A stretch of 64,000 nucleotides of DNA from Antarcticimicrobium sediminis (GTDB lineage Bacteria; Pseudomonadota; Alphaproteobacteria; Rhodobacterales; Rhodobacteraceae), in the NCBI RefSeq assembly GCF_004348975.1, contig NZ_SMFP01000011.1, positions 114,530 to 178,529 on the forward strand, in the 5' to 3' direction. Made by a program: the position numbers and the translations under genes. Shown in pieces: positions 1-9,531 of the stretch. Under the pieces are notes generated by a model. It had not been told where the DNA came from, ran no database searches, and saw only the letters and a program-made list of their open reading frames with translations. Within the stretch, counting starts at the first letter, position 1, and every line of letters begins with the position of its first letter.

Positions 1-744
1 GCGGGCGTGTTGCTGATCGTGCTGGGGCGCACCGGGGATCTGCGCCGCGCGTTGGCCCATCCCAAGACGCTGGCGCAGGCCTGTCTGACCGCCACGCTGG
101 TCTCGATCAACTGGGGCATCTATGTCTGGGCGATCACCACGGGCCATACGCTGGACGCGGCGCTGGGCTATTACATCAACCCGTTGTTCAGCGTGTTTCT
201 TGGCGCGGTGTTTCTGCGCGAACGGCTGAACCGGGCGCAGATCGCCGCCATCGCATTGGCGGCGGTGGCGGTGATGATTCTCACGGTGCAGGCCGATCGC
301 ATGCCCTGGGCGGCGGTCGGGCTGACGTTCAGTTGGGGGTTCTATGCCTTTTTCAAGAAATCCCTGCCGGTGGGGCCGAATCAGGGGTTTCTGCTTGAGG
401 TGTTGATCCTCACGCCGCCGGCGCTAGGTTGTATCATCTGGCTGTCCGCCAGCGGGGCCGGGCATTTCGGCGGGGCCACGATCGACACTGCGTTGTTGCT
501 GGGCACCGGTGTCATCACGGCGGTGCCGCTGATCACCTATGCCAATGGGGCCAAGCTGCTCAGGCTGTCGACCATTGGCATCCTGCAATACATCACACCG
601 ACCATGATCTTTCTGATCGCCGTGTTCCTGTTCGACGAGCCAATGGGGCAGGCGCGGATGATCGCCTTTCCGATGATCTGGCTGGCGCTGGCAATCTATA
701 CCGGGGCGTTGCTCCGCCAAGCGCAGAGCCGCCGCAAGGGCTGA
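1..744 (+). CDS. rarD: RarD-type DMT permease (5' end outside window)
   Basis: C-terminal 247 residues of an EamA/RarD drug-metabolite-transporter permease; the frame is open to base 1, so the start lies upstream of the window. The protein is a run of hydrophobic helices with the RarD-like segments YYINPLFSVFLGAVFL, FSWGFYAFFKKSLPVGPNQGF and ILQYITPTMIFLIAVFLFDEP. The family is about 300 aa, so roughly the first 50 residues are missing. Known role: inner-membrane permease named for the chloramphenicol-sensitive phenotype in E. coli; the true substrate is not settled. It ends 6 bp before the end of a convergent NTF2-like gene, with no obvious terminator between them. Confidence 0.9.
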   Translation, partial: AGVLLIVLGRTGDLRRALAHPKTLAQACLTATLVSINWGIYVWAITTGHTLDAALGYYINPLFSVFLGAVFLRERLNRAQIAAIALAAVAVMILTVQADRMPWAAVGLTFSWGFYAFFKKSLPVGPNQGFLLEVLILTPPALGCIIWLSASGAGHFGGATIDTALLLGTGVITAVPLITYANGAKLLRLSTIGILQYITPTMIFLIAVFLFDEPMGQARMIAFPMIWLALAIYTGALLRQAQSRRKG

Positions 745-750
745 GGGCGC

Positions 751-1185
751 CTAGCTCAGGGCCTCGCGGAATTTCAGGAACCGCGGGTCTTTCATCACCC
801 GGGCATTCATCGCCTCGCGCAGGGCGGCGACGGTTTTGAGCGGGCGCATCACCACCTCGAAGGTCTCGATCAACCCCTCCGCGTTCAGGGTGATCAGATC
901 CACCCCCACGGCGTCCAGATCTCCGACCTTACACTGGAATTCCAGCGCCCAGTCGACCCCAGCGCCCATCACCCGGCGATAGCGGAAATCGGAAAACACC
1001 TGACCGACATGGCCCAGTACGGCGGCCACCGGTTCGCGCCCGGTCCATGTCGCCCAATAGGTCGGCGGCAGGAACCGTACATTTTCGGCCAGAATCTGTG
1101 CGATCCGCTCGTGATCGCCCGAGGCGACGATGTCCAGCGCCTGCGCGATCGTCGGGTGCATGTCGGGGTGCAGTTCTGTGCTCAT
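751..1185 (-). CDS. SnoaL/NTF2-like hypothetical protein
   Basis: 144 aa. It resembles the small cone-shaped SnoaL/NTF2 fold: a helical N-terminus (MSTELHPDMHPTIAQALDIV) followed by strands with the typical sequence VRFLPPTYWATWTGREPV, then a domain closing with a helical tail. The start was chosen at ATG 1185 because GAGGAG lies about 6 bases upstream. The longer reading from 1242 lacks a ribosome-binding site and runs into the divergent rluA-like gene region. No catalytic residues can be assigned. The family includes enzymes and pure ligand-binding proteins, so no function is claimed. It is divergent from the pseudouridine synthase. Confidence 0.72.
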   Translation of the reverse strand: MSTELHPDMHPTIAQALDIVASGDHERIAQILAENVRFLPPTYWATWTGREPVAAVLGHVGQVFSDFRYRRVMGAGVDWALEFQCKVGDLDAVGVDLITLNAEGLIETFEVVMRPLKTVAALREAMNARVMKDPRFLKFREALS

Positions 1186-1279
1186 TTCGGGCTCCTCATC
1201 TCTGGTTGCAGCTAGATTGGTTGCGGCGGCGCGCTGCGGCAAGCTTGACGTCGGGGCGGGTTTCGCTACGACCCGGGGG

Positions 1280-1924
1280 ATGAGCGACTATGATCCCCCC
1301 ACCGACCCGCTGGAATTCCTGTATGAGGATGCCCAACTTGTTGCCGTCAACAAACCCGCCGGCCTGCTCTCGGTGCCGGGGCGGGGCGAACATCTGGCCG
1401 ATTGCCTGTCGAGCCGGGTGCAGGCCGCCTTTCCCGATGCGCTGGTGGTGCACCGGCTGGACCGGGACACCTCGGGCGTGATCCTCTTTGCCCTGACGCC
1501 CTATGCGCAGCGCAACCTGTCGATGCAGTTTGAAACCCGGACCGCGAAAAAGACCTATGTGGCGCGTCTTTGGGGGCAACTGGAGCCGAAACAGGGCACT
1601 GTCAATCTGCCGCTGATCGTCGACTGGCCCAACCGGCCACTGCAAAAGGTCTGCCACGAGACGGGCAAGCGGGCGATAACCGAGTGGAAAGTGGCGAAAT
1701 ACCGGGAGAATGAAACCCGCGTTCGCCTGTATCCCAGGACCGGGCGCACCCACCAGTTGCGGGTGCATATGCTGGCACTGGGCCATCCGATTCTGGGTGA
1801 CCCGCTTTATGCCGAGGGCGCGGCGGGGGAGTTTCCCCGTCTGATGCTGCATTCTGAGGAGCTTCGGATCAAGAACCCCGAGGGCGGCGTCTCGCTCAAG
1901 CTGCGGGCCAAGGCCCCGTTCTGA
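1280..1924 (+). CDS. RluA-family RNA pseudouridine synthase
   Basis: 214 aa, the size of a compact RluA-family enzyme without an S4 domain. It converts uridine to pseudouridine in rRNA or tRNA. The HRLDRDTSG motif at about residues 58-66 contains the catalytic Asp61; the later RTGRTHQLRVHM and GHPILGDPLY segments are standard for the family. The start is ATG 1280 (MSDYDPPTDP...), the shortest start that keeps the conserved LYEDAQLVAVNKPAG opening; longer readings overlap the divergent NTF2-like gene. Which RNA position is modified cannot be read from the sequence. It ends 21 bp from the end of the convergent fucosyltransferase-like gene. Confidence 0.9.
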   Translation: MSDYDPPTDPLEFLYEDAQLVAVNKPAGLLSVPGRGEHLADCLSSRVQAAFPDALVVHRLDRDTSGVILFALTPYAQRNLSMQFETRTAKKTYVARLWGQLEPKQGTVNLPLIVDWPNRPLQKVCHETGKRAITEWKVAKYRENETRVRLYPRTGRTHQLRVHMLALGHPILGDPLYAEGAAGEFPRLMLHSEELRIKNPEGGVSLKLRAKAPF

Positions 1925-1945
1925 GGGAGCCAGACCCTAGCAGGC

Positions 1946-2791
1946 TCAGGAGGTGATCCGGAGCCAATCTGGTGGTAGGATATCGGGGTTGTTCAGCTTG
2001 GGATCGCCGAACCATTGCACCGGGCCGGCCACGCGTTTGTCGTCGTGGGCGTTCAGCCAGGCCGCCCACCAGGAAAACGAGGAGTTGCCGATGATGTTGT
2101 GCCGACACAGCGACATCAGGCGCATATCCTCGAAATCCGCCTCTGGCCCGTTGAAATCGACCACCACCTTTTCCACCGGCAGCGGCAGGTTCTCTTTTGC
2201 CCAGTCCGGATCGTCGGAAAACACAAACACCGTGGGCGTGCCGGAAAGCCCGTCGAGCAGACGCTCGAGCGCCTTGGCGTAATAGGTCTCGTCGCAGACC
2301 GTGTGCGCGTTGAATGTGAGGTAGTCGCCGCGTCGCACATGCAGCGAGATGGCAAGGCCCTCACCGATGCGCGCGGCCATCTCGGCGTTCTGGGTCGAGA
2401 ACGCGGCGGGAAAGGTGAAGGCGCGGCGGATCTGTTCGGCGATTTGGTTGAAATAACGTTCGCTTTGCCAATAGCCATGCAGATAGCTGTCATCGCCCCA
2501 AGTCTCGAACGCCGGATTGTACCCAAGGCCCCGTTCGCGGCGAAAGCGCGGGCTGCGTCCGAATAGCCGCCAAAACGCATAGGGAACGGGGCGCTCGGTG
2601 CGGTCCGGCGGCAGCGCATCGGGCGGGACCAGCGGCAAATCAAAGACGCGGGTCAGCACCCCTTCGCCCCGCCGCAGCGCGCCGCGCTCGTCCAGCGCCA
2701 CCGGCACGCCCAATCGCGCAGCCAGACCGCAGGCGGCAGCATATTGGAACATCTGGTTGCCTAGGCGGCCATGCAGGCGGGTGATGATCAT
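1946..2791 (-). CDS. Glycosyltransferase family 11 (alpha-1,2-fucosyltransferase-like)
   Basis: 281 aa, matching GT11 length. The N-terminus MIITRLHGRLGNQMFQYAAA is the classic GT11 opening, and SLHVRRGDYL is the HxRRGDY donor-binding motif. NSSFSWWAAWLN near the C-terminus is also typical. Known role: transfer of fucose from GDP-fucose to a glycan, usually O-antigen or capsule. The start is ATG 2791, because upstream residues in the open frame do not look like protein and the family motif begins directly at this Met. No GDP-fucose synthesis or other polysaccharide genes are adjacent, so the acceptor is unknown. It is an isolated gene between the rluA-like gene and an ALDH terminator. Confidence 0.88.
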   Translation of the reverse strand: MIITRLHGRLGNQMFQYAAACGLAARLGVPVALDERGALRRGEGVLTRVFDLPLVPPDALPPDRTERPVPYAFWRLFGRSPRFRRERGLGYNPAFETWGDDSYLHGYWQSERYFNQIAEQIRRAFTFPAAFSTQNAEMAARIGEGLAISLHVRRGDYLTFNAHTVCDETYYAKALERLLDGLSGTPTVFVFSDDPDWAKENLPLPVEKVVVDFNGPEADFEDMRLMSLCRHNIIGNSSFSWWAAWLNAHDDKRVAGPVQWFGDPKLNNPDILPPDWLRITS

Positions 2792-2903
2792 TGGCGGTTG
2801 CCCCCGTGGTTGCCCCGGACATAGCTTATCGGGCCACATCGGGGCCAGCGCGAAACGCGCGGATCTTGCCCTTGGCGGAGGGGGCGACCCCACACCCAAA
2901 AAG

Positions 2904-2930
2904 AAAGGCCGCCCGGGTGGGGCGGCCTTT
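2904..2930 (-). terminator. Rho-independent terminator after the aldehyde dehydrogenase gene
   Basis: 11-bp perfect stem AAAGGCCGCCC / GGGCGGCCTTT with a 5-base loop. On the minus strand it is followed by a T-rich stretch (CTTTCTTTTTGGG). It lies 25 bp past the stop of the ALDH gene and ahead of the fucosyltransferase-like gene, so it separates the two minus-strand units. Confidence 0.85.
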
Positions 2931-2954
2931 CGCGCTGGGTCTTTGGCTTGGATC

Positions 2955-4394
2955 TTAGGACGGGGTCCAGCCGCTGACGGCCTTGATTTCGAGGAAATCC
3001 TCGATCCCGAAGATGCCGCCTTCGCGTCCGTTGCCGGATTTCTTCATGCCGCCAAAGGGCGAGCCCGGCGCGCGCGAGGTGCCGTTCATCTCGACCATGC
3101 CAGAGCGCAGGACGCGGGCCATGCGGTTGGCGCGGGCCCCATCTTGGGTCTGAACATAGTTGGTGAGACCATAGTCGGTATCATTGGCGATCCTGACCGC
3201 CTCTTCCTCGGTCTCGAACTTCATGATCGACAGCACGGGGCCGAAAATTTCTTCCCGCGCGATGGTCATGTCCGGGGTCACATCGGCAAAGATCGTCGGG
3301 CGCACGTAATAGCCCTTGTTGAAGTTTTCCGGTCGGCCGGGGCCTCCGGAGACCACACGGGCGCCTTCGGCGATGCCCTTTTCGATCAACCCCTGAATCT
3401 TGTCCCACTGCGCCTTGTTGACGACGGGGCCGATATGGCGGCCCTCGTCATGGGCGCTGCCGACGGTGATCTTGGCGGCGGTTTCGGCGGCGATCTCGAC
3501 CGCTTGGTCATAGATTTCTGCCTGCACCATCATCCGCGACGGCGCGTTGCAGGATTGGCCGGTGTTGTTCATCATATGCAGCACGCCGCGTTTCACCGCC
3601 TTGTCGTCGGCATCGGCAAAGATCACGTTGGCGCCCTTGCCGCCCAGCTCCAGATGGACTTTTTTCAGCGTATCGGCGGCGTTCTTGGAGATCGCGATTC
3701 CGGCACGGGACGAGCCGGTAAAGCTGATCATGTCCACATCCGGATGCCCGGTGAGGCGAGTGCCGACGCCCATGCCGTCGCCATTGACCAGGTTGAAGAC
3801 GCCGGCGGGGAAGCCGGCCTCGTGGATCAACTGGGCAAAGACCATGGCGTCCAGCGGGCTTTCTTCCGACGGTTTCAGCACCATGGTGCAGCCAGCGATG
3901 GCGGCGGCCCCGAATTTGAGCGTGACCTGGTTCATCGGCCAGTTCCACGGCGTGATCAACGCGGCAACGCCAACCGCCTCATAGATGATGCGGTCGTTGG
4001 GGGCGCGATCGCTAAGCGGGCGGTCGAATTCAAACGCCTTGGCGGCGCGGATGAAGTTTTTCAGGTGATAGGCCCCGGCGCCGACCTGCTGGGTGCGGGC
4101 CATCTCGATTGGTGCGCCCATGGCGACCGACATCGCCTGTGCCAGCTCTTCGCCCCGGGTCATGTAGATTTCGAGCAGCTTTTCGACCAGCGCGATCCGC
4201 GCTTCGACCGGGGTTGCCATCCAGCCCGGCAGCGCCGCCTTGGCGGCCGCGACGGCGGCGTCGGTATCGGCATCGCTCCCCAGCGAAATCACCGCGCAGG
4301 GCTCTTCGGTCGAGGGGTCGATCACCTCGTAATCGTGCGCCTGTGACGGGGCGACCCATTGGCCGTTGATGTAAAATTCACGTTTCTCGATCAT
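2955..4394 (-). CDS. Aldehyde dehydrogenase family protein
   Basis: 479 aa, full-length NAD(P)+-dependent ALDH. The cofactor motif PWNWP lies at 149-153, the general-base Glu249 in LELGGKG, and the nucleophile Cys282 in NNTGQSC; EEIFGPV and the C-terminal FGGMKKSG are also present, so all active-site elements are intact. ATG 4394 is preceded by GGGAGAG. The substrate cannot be fixed; the family includes betaine-aldehyde-like and aromatic-aldehyde enzymes. It is divergent from the peroxiredoxin gene with 187 bp between starts and is monocistronic, ending at a strong terminator. Confidence 0.92.
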   Translation of the reverse strand: MIEKREFYINGQWVAPSQAHDYEVIDPSTEEPCAVISLGSDADTDAAVAAAKAALPGWMATPVEARIALVEKLLEIYMTRGEELAQAMSVAMGAPIEMARTQQVGAGAYHLKNFIRAAKAFEFDRPLSDRAPNDRIIYEAVGVAALITPWNWPMNQVTLKFGAAAIAGCTMVLKPSEESPLDAMVFAQLIHEAGFPAGVFNLVNGDGMGVGTRLTGHPDVDMISFTGSSRAGIAISKNAADTLKKVHLELGGKGANVIFADADDKAVKRGVLHMMNNTGQSCNAPSRMMVQAEIYDQAVEIAAETAAKITVGSAHDEGRHIGPVVNKAQWDKIQGLIEKGIAEGARVVSGGPGRPENFNKGYYVRPTIFADVTPDMTIAREEIFGPVLSIMKFETEEEAVRIANDTDYGLTNYVQTQDGARANRMARVLRSGMVEMNGTSRAPGSPFGGMKKSGNGREGGIFGIEDFLEIKAVSGWTPS

Positions 4395-4581
4395 GTCCGG
4401 TCTCTCCCAACCCGAGGGTTTTCCCTGACCCTGCGGTCAGGGATTCCGCGTCAATGTGTCATTGCTTCCGATTGGGAACAAGTCAGGGGATGCAACGGCG
4501 CATTCAAGATACTACATTCCTGTCGACGCGCGACAGAATCCACGGAACACAAAGCCAAATTTCATCATCAGGAGTAGACAT

Positions 4582-5235
4582 ATGGGCCTGCGTATCAACG
4601 ATATCGTCCCGAATTTCACCGCCGAAACCGACCAGGGCGAAATCACCTTTCACGACTGGATCGGCGACAGCTGGGCCATCCTGTTTTCGCACCCGGCCGA
4701 CTTTACCCCGGTTTGCACCACCGAATTCGGCGCCGTGTCGCAATTGGCCGACGAATGGGCCAAGCGCGGCACCAAGGTGATCGGCCTGTCGGTGGACAGC
4801 GCCGCCGAGCACGTGAAATGGAAGTCCGACATCGAAGGCTTCTCCGGTGCCAAGGCCAGCTTTCCGATCATCGCCGACACCGATCTGAAAGTGTCCAAGC
4901 TGTTCGACATGCTGCCCGCCGACGCCTATCTGCCCGATGGCAAGACCGCGGCTGACAGCGCCTCTGTCCGCTCGGTCTTTATCGTCAGCCCGGACAAGAA
5001 AATTCAGTTGATGATGATCTACCCGATGACGGTGGGCCGCAACTTTGCCGAGGTGCTGCGCGCGCTTGACGGTCTGCAACGCACCTACAAGCAGCCGCTG
5101 GCCACCCCGGCCAACTGGACCGCGGGTCAGGACGTGATCGTGGGGCTGGCGCTGGACGACGCCGCCGCCGAGGCCAAGTTCGGGAAACTGGACAAGAAGC
5201 TGCCGTATCTGCGCTTTGCCAAAAACCCGGCCTAA
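4582..5235 (+). CDS. 1-Cys peroxiredoxin (Prx6/AhpC-TSA family)
   Basis: 217 aa, the usual length of Prx6-type peroxiredoxins. It reduces H2O2 and organic hydroperoxides in the cytoplasm. The peroxidatic Cys45 sits in the PxxxT/SxxC motif (HPADFTPVCTTEF). It is the only cysteine in the protein, so there is no resolving Cys and the enzyme must be recharged by an external thiol. The C-terminal dimerisation domain (PLATPANWTAGQDVIV) is present. The start is ATG 4582, with AGGAG 7 bases upstream; the open frame continues further upstream but the family begins at GLRINDIVPNF. Its last 4 bases overlap the end of the convergent GT25 gene. Confidence 0.93.
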   Translation: MGLRINDIVPNFTAETDQGEITFHDWIGDSWAILFSHPADFTPVCTTEFGAVSQLADEWAKRGTKVIGLSVDSAAEHVKWKSDIEGFSGAKASFPIIADTDLKVSKLFDMLPADAYLPDGKTAADSASVRSVFIVSPDKKIQLMMIYPMTVGRNFAEVLRALDGLQRTYKQPLATPANWTAGQDVIVGLALDDAAAEAKFGKLDKKLPYLRFAKNPA

Positions 5236-5951
5236 GCCGGTCGCTGTGGGCGCAGGGCAACCCGCGCCCGATAGACGGCCCGTTTGATTTCCCGCGCCAG
5301 CTTGCCGCTGGCGCGGGTTTTCTTTTGGATGGTCGACCCCCCCAGATCCGCCGTGAGTTCGCGCACGCCGCTGCCTGTCAGGCTGTGGATCGGCTGACCG
5401 GTGACCCAGTGCATCTGCAGCAGGGTATCCACCGGCCGGTCGAGGATCTGCGTCGCGTCCAGCAGGCGTGCCGCTGCGCCGCGCCCGACCACCTGTGCCA
5501 CGGTCTGCAAGCCGATCTTACGGGGCAAGATCAGATCCAGCCCGTCGCGGTGCCCTAGGATTTGCGCCGCCCGTTCGCGTGGTTTCACCGGCAGGCGGAT
5601 ATAGCTGTCGGGCGTGACATGGTCCGCGATCAGGTCCAGCGCAGCGGTGAACCGGGCCGGGTCGATGGCGAGGTCGTCCTCGACGATCAGGGCATGGTCC
5701 CAACCCTCGGCCAGAATACGCCGCCAACAGCGTCGGTGGCTGAGGAAACAGCCAATCTCACCGGGCGCGAGCGCAAAGGGATAGGCCGGGGAAAAGGCAT
5801 CTCCGGGCCGAATCATCACGCCGGTGACCTGCGCCGGATCGCGCCCGTCGACCGCCTCGATCAGCATCGGGTCGGGCAGGGTGCGCAACAGGGCCTCGGC
5901 ATTCGGTCGCCGGGCGGTGCTGCTGGACATATGGATGATCAGCGCGTGCAT
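5232..5951 (-). CDS. Glycosyltransferase family 25 (LPS-type)
   Basis: 239 aa. GT25 signatures: GEIGCFLSHRRCW followed by LIVEDDL, the acidic EDD metal/nucleotide-sugar motif. Known role: transfer of a hexose (often galactose) to LPS inner core or oligosaccharide. The C-terminus is very basic (KKTRASGKLAREIKRAVYRARVALRPQRPA), which could aid membrane association. The stop overlaps the convergent peroxiredoxin stop by 4 bp. No other LPS genes adjoin it; it sits alone downstream of the pnp terminator. Confidence 0.88.
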   Translation of the reverse strand: MHALIIHMSSSTARRPNAEALLRTLPDPMLIEAVDGRDPAQVTGVMIRPGDAFSPAYPFALAPGEIGCFLSHRRCWRRILAEGWDHALIVEDDLAIDPARFTAALDLIADHVTPDSYIRLPVKPRERAAQILGHRDGLDLILPRKIGLQTVAQVVGRGAAARLLDATQILDRPVDTLLQMHWVTGQPIHSLTGSGVRELTADLGGSTIQKKTRASGKLAREIKRAVYRARVALRPQRPA

Positions 5952-5981
5952 GGATCTGTCATACCCCTGTCATCGGCAACG

Positions 5982-6011
5982 AAAAAGCCCCGGCATTTCT
6001 ACCGGGGCTTT
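5982..6011 (-). terminator. Rho-independent terminator of pnp
   Basis: 10-bp perfect stem AAAGCCCCGG / CCGGGGCTTT, 8-base loop, followed on the minus strand by TTTTTC. It is 24 bp past the pnp stop, between pnp and the GT25 start. Confidence 0.88.
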
Positions 6012-6034
6012 CAGTCTGGTCAGAGAGCTGCGAA

Positions 6035-8176
6035 TCAGTCCGCGGCTTCGTCTTTCTTTTCGGGATCGACTTCTTCGCCGGTCTCTTGATCGACGATTTT
6101 CATCGACAGGCGCACCTTGCCGCGATCGTCAAAGCCGAGCAGCTTGACCCAAACCTCCTGGCCTTCCTTCAGCACGTCGGAAGGATGGTTCAGGCGGCGG
6201 TTTTCGATCTGGCTGACGTGCACGAGGCCGTCGCGCTTGCCGAAGAAGTTCACGAAGGCGCCGAAATCGACGATCTTCACGACCTTGCCCTTATAGACTT
6301 TGCCTTCTTCCGGCTCTGCCACGATCGAATAGATCATGTCATAGGCCTTTTGGATGGCATCGCCGTTCGCCGAGGCAATCTTGATGATGCCATCGTCGTT
6401 GATGTCGACCTTGGCACCCGACACTTCGACGATCTCGCGGATCACCTTGCCGCCGGACCCGATCACTTCACGGATCTTGTCGGTGGGGATCTGCATGGTC
6501 TCGATGCGCGGCGCGTGGACCGAGAAGTCAGCCGCGCCAGAAAGCGACTTGTTCATCTCGCCAAGGATGTGCATCCGGCCTTCTTTGGCCTGTGCCAGCG
6601 CCTTTTCCATGATTTCCGGCGTGATGCCGGCAATCTTGATGTCCATCTGCAGCGAGGTGATACCCTCTTCGGTGCCTGCGACCTTGAAGTCCATGTCGCC
6701 GAGGTGATCCTCGTCGCCCAGAATGTCGGTCAGCACCGCATAGGAGCCGTCGTCTTCCAGAATGAGACCCATGGCCACACCGGCCACAGCGGATTTCAGC
6801 GGAACGCCCGCATCCATCATCGACAGCGAGCCACCGCAGACCGACGCCATCGAGGACGAGCCGTTCGATTCGGTGATCTCGGACACGAGGCGCAGGGTGT
6901 AGGGGAAGTCGGTCGAGGCCGGCAGAACCGCCTGCAACGCGCGCCACGCCAGCTTGCCATGGCCGATCTCGCGACGGCCCGGGCCACTCACGCGGCCCAC
7001 TTCGCCGACCGAATAGGGCGGGAAGTTATAGTGCAGCATGAAGTTCGATTTGAAGTTGCCGTGCAGCGCGTCGATGAACTGTTCGTCATCGCCGGTGCCC
7101 AGCGTGGTCACGACCAGCGCCTGGGTTTCGCCACGGGTGAACAGCGCCGACCCATGGGTGCGCGGCAGCAGCCCGTTTTCGCACACGATCGGGCGAACCT
7201 GATCCAGCGCGCGGCCGTCGATCCGGCGGCCGTTCTTGACCACGTCGGAACGCAGAACCGTCGATTCGAGCTTTTTCAGCGCGGCACCGAGGTTCTGGTC
7301 TGCCAGTTGCTCTTCGCTCAGCGTGGCGCGAATCGCGTCTTTGGCGGCCGAGACAGCATTCTGACGTGCCTGCTTGTCGGTGATGGCATAGGCCGCACGC
7401 ATCTTGTCTTCGCCCGCAGCCTTGGCGGCGTCAAACAAAGCAGAGTAATTCGGCGGGGTGAAGTCGAACGGCTCTTTTGCCGCGTCTTCGGCCAAATCAA
7501 TGATCAGGTCGATCACCGGCTGAATCTGCTCGTGGGCAAAGGTGACGGCGCCCAGCATTTCGGCTTCCGACAGCTCATAAGCTTCGGATTCGACCATCAT
7601 CACGGCGTCTTTGGTCCCGGCAACCACCAGATCGAGCCGCTGCTCGGGGTTGTTGCGCAGGTTGTGCATGTCTTCGACTTCTGGGTTGAGGATGTATTCG
7701 CCATCCACATAACCCACGCGACAGCCTGCGATCGGCCCCATGAAGGGCACGCCAGACACGGTCAGCGCGGCGCTTGCGGCGATCATCGCCACGACGTCGG
7801 GGTCGTTGACCAGATCGTGGCTCAGCACGGTGCACATCACCAGCACTTCATGTTTGAAGCCGGGGACGAACAGCGGACGGATCGGCCGGTCGATCAGACG
7901 CGCGGTCAGCGTCTCTTTCTCGGTCGGACGCGCCTCGCGCTTGAAAAAGCCACCAGGCACTTTGCCGGCGGCATAGTATTTTTCCTGGTAATGCACGGTC
8001 AGCGGAAAGAAATCCTGCCCGGGCTTGGGTTCTTTGGCGAAGGTCACGTTGGCCATCACGCGGGTTTCACCCAGCGTCGCGATGACCGAGCCGTCGGCCT
8101 GACGGGCAATCTTGCCCGTTTCGAGAGTAAGGGTGTCTTCGCCCCACTCGATTGATTTCGTTGTCACGTTAAACAT
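6035..8176 (-). CDS. pnp: Polyribonucleotide nucleotidyltransferase (PNPase)
   Basis: 713 aa. It is a 3'-5' phosphorolytic exoribonuclease and degradosome component. Order: RNase PH domain 1, all-helical linker, RNase PH domain 2 ([15 protein letters not shown], with catalytic-site Asp residues), KH domain with GSGG loop ([15 protein letters not shown]), and S1 domain ([18 protein letters not shown]). The C-terminus is acidic ([13 protein letters not shown]). The N-terminus has two consecutive ATGs (8179, 8176); the second gives 7-base spacing from AGGA and the usual MFN start, so it is preferred. A long open frame lies opposite (6086-8155 plus) but is a codon-bias shadow. Confidence 0.97.
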   Translation of the reverse strand: MFNVTTKSIEWGEDTLTLETGKIARQADGSVIATLGETRVMANVTFAKEPKPGQDFFPLTVHYQEKYYAAGKVPGGFFKREARPTEKETLTARLIDRPIRPLFVPGFKHEVLVMCTVLSHDLVNDPDVVAMIAASAALTVSGVPFMGPIAGCRVGYVDGEYILNPEVEDMHNLRNNPEQRLDLVVAGTKDAVMMVESEAYELSEAEMLGAVTFAHEQIQPVIDLIIDLAEDAAKEPFDFTPPNYSALFDAAKAAGEDKMRAAYAITDKQARQNAVSAAKDAIRATLSEEQLADQNLGAALKKLESTVLRSDVVKNGRRIDGRALDQVRPIVCENGLLPRTHGSALFTRGETQALVVTTLGTGDDEQFIDALHGNFKSNFMLHYNFPPYSVGEVGRVSGPGRREIGHGKLAWRALQAVLPASTDFPYTLRLVSEITESNGSSSMASVCGGSLSMMDAGVPLKSAVAGVAMGLILEDDGSYAVLTDILGDEDHLGDMDFKVAGTEEGITSLQMDIKIAGITPEIMEKALAQAKEGRMHILGEMNKSLSGAADFSVHAPRIETMQIPTDKIREVIGSGGKVIREIVEVSGAKVDINDDGIIKIASANGDAIQKAYDMIYSIVAEPEEGKVYKGKVVKIVDFGAFVNFFGKRDGLVHVSQIENRRLNHPSDVLKEGQEVWVKLLGFDDRGKVRLSMKIVDQETGEEVDPEKKDEAAD

Positions 8177-8366
8177 CATCGTATCCTGTTAGGGAGCACT
8201 CCCGGCCTTCCGGGTCTCCCGTTTGTGTGGCGGCCCCATTGCCGCCGACCCCTGTTGATCTTCATGTCGCGCGCCGGGGTCCGGGCACACGGTCTCAGAT
8301 GCAGGCCGCATACAGGAGAATGCTGCACATTGAAAGGATTGATGCGGGTGGGGGTGGCTTGAGCGG

Positions 8367-8978
8367 TCAGGGTGTGGCGGGTTCGGCGGCCAACTGACGG
8401 GCATAGGCGCGGATGTCGTCGGGCCAAGTTGAAAGCCGAGCAGTAAACGTCGCCATGTCGTCGGCAAAGAGGGCGCGGGCGGCCTCTTCGAAACCGGGCA
8501 GATCCCCCGCCATAGCCGAGAGGAAGCGATAGCAGGCTTCGCGCGCCGCGCGGGCCTCGGTGGCGCCGCCGTCTTGTCGGCGGGCGGCCTCGACCAGCCG
8601 GCGCAGCGCAGCAGAGGCGCCGCCGGGCTGTGCCGCCAGCCAGTCCCAGTGGCGCGGCAACAGCGTGACCTCGCGCGCGACTACGCCCAGTTTGGGTCGA
8701 CCGCGGCGGGGTTTCTGCGGGGCGGGATCTTGGGCGGCGTCAGGATCAGGATCGGGGGCGGGTCCGGGGGCGGGGGCGGGGGACAACCGGGCTGTGATCT
8801 CGGCCGCGCTGCCGCGCAGATCCAGATCGATCACCGCGCCGGTCTTGTCATCGAACACCTGAACCTGTGGCGATGTGGTCGATTTCAGCGCCAACGCCAC
8901 CTCGGCCAGCGGGCCGGAGGCGATCCGCGAGGTGCCGGAAAACGCGGTGCAGGGTCTGGAGCGCGGCCCGGCAGGCAA
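8367..8978 (-). CDS. DUF2239 family protein
   Basis: About 203 aa. The N-terminal segment CTAFSGTSRIASGPLAEVALALK and the following DDKTGAVIDLDLRG match the DUF2239 pattern. After a Pro/Ala/Asp-rich linker (PAPAPGPAPDPDPD) comes a basic RRGRPKLGV AT-hook-like patch, then a helical domain starting VTLLPRHWDWLAAQPGGASAALRRLV. The DNA-binding idea is an inference from RGRPK only. No ATG fits: an upstream in-frame ATG at 9029 lies inside the rpsO terminator. TTG 8978, preceded by AGAGGG, is therefore chosen; the start is uncertain by a few codons. The gene sits between rpsO and pnp. Confidence 0.78.
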   Translation of the reverse strand: MPAGPRSRPCTAFSGTSRIASGPLAEVALALKSTTSPQVQVFDDKTGAVIDLDLRGSAAEITARLSPAPAPGPAPDPDPDAAQDPAPQKPRRGRPKLGVVAREVTLLPRHWDWLAAQPGGASAALRRLVEAARRQDGGATEARAAREACYRFLSAMAGDLPGFEEAARALFADDMATFTARLSTWPDDIRAYARQLAAEPATP

Positions 8979-8992
8979 CTGCCCTCTAGACA

Positions 8993-9025
8993 AAGAAAAA
9001 CCGCGCCCCGGATAAGGGGACGCGG
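8993..9025 (-). terminator. Rho-independent terminator of rpsO
   Basis: Stem CCGCG.CCCC / GGGG.CGCGG (one internal mismatch) around loop GGATAA, followed on the minus strand by GTTTTTC. It is 28 bp past the rpsO stop. It means that DUF2239 and pnp downstream are not simply read through from rpsO unless this terminator is leaky. Confidence 0.85.
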
Positions 9026-9052
9026 CCAATTGATCCGTCGTTGCGGCTGCGC

Positions 9053-9322
9053 TTAGCGGCGCAGGCCCAGACGCTTGATCAGGTCCTGATACCGGGCATC
9101 GTCTTTGCCCTTCAGGTAGTCCAGCAGCTTGCGGCGCAGGGCCACCATCTTCAGAAGGCCACGGCGACCGTGGTTGTCCTTCTTGTGGATCTTGAAGTGC
9201 TCGGTCAGGGTGGCAATCCGCGAGCTGAGGATCGCGACCTGAACTTCGGGCGAACCGGTGTCGCCCTCTTTGGTCGCGTATTCTTTCATCAGCCGTGTTT
9301 TTTCTTCAGCAGTAATCGACAT
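9053..9322 (-). CDS. rpsO: 30S ribosomal protein S15
   Basis: 89 aa, exact S15 length. The sequence [30 protein letters not shown] is characteristic, as is the C-terminal [16 protein letters not shown]. It binds the central domain of 16S rRNA. ATG 9322 is preceded by AAAGGAGA at 7 bases, a strong ribosome-binding site. In most alphaproteobacteria it lies between truB and pnp; here truB is 2.6 kb upstream with three other genes in between. Confidence 0.98.
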   Translation of the reverse strand: MSITAEEKTRLMKEYATKEGDTGSPEVQVAILSSRIATLTEHFKIHKKDNHGRRGLLKMVALRRKLLDYLKGKDDARYQDLIKRLGLRR

Positions 9323-9531
9323 CGGGGTCTCCTTTAAAAGGTTAGAGTGGATGGCGCAGGCCGGGATGTCGTCCAGCACAGGCCCATGGAGAAACACCGG
9401 TCCGGGCGGGGTAACCCGTTGCCGGAGCGGATGCAGGCGTATAGGCGGATTCCCCGTTGATGCAAAGGAAAATCGGCACGGCGGCGGGGGGCCGGGGTCT
9501 GGCCCGGGATCTGCCCGGCCTCAGACCGCCA

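Noticed and set aside
6086..8155. 689-codon open frame opposite pnp
   Set aside because: It lies exactly antisense to pnp, is low-complexity and His/Asp-rich, and follows the high-GC codon bias; no ribosome-binding site or family features.
8979..9029. Longer N-terminus for the DUF2239 protein from ATG 9029
   Set aside because: The extra residues are encoded by the rpsO terminator hairpin and are not protein-like.
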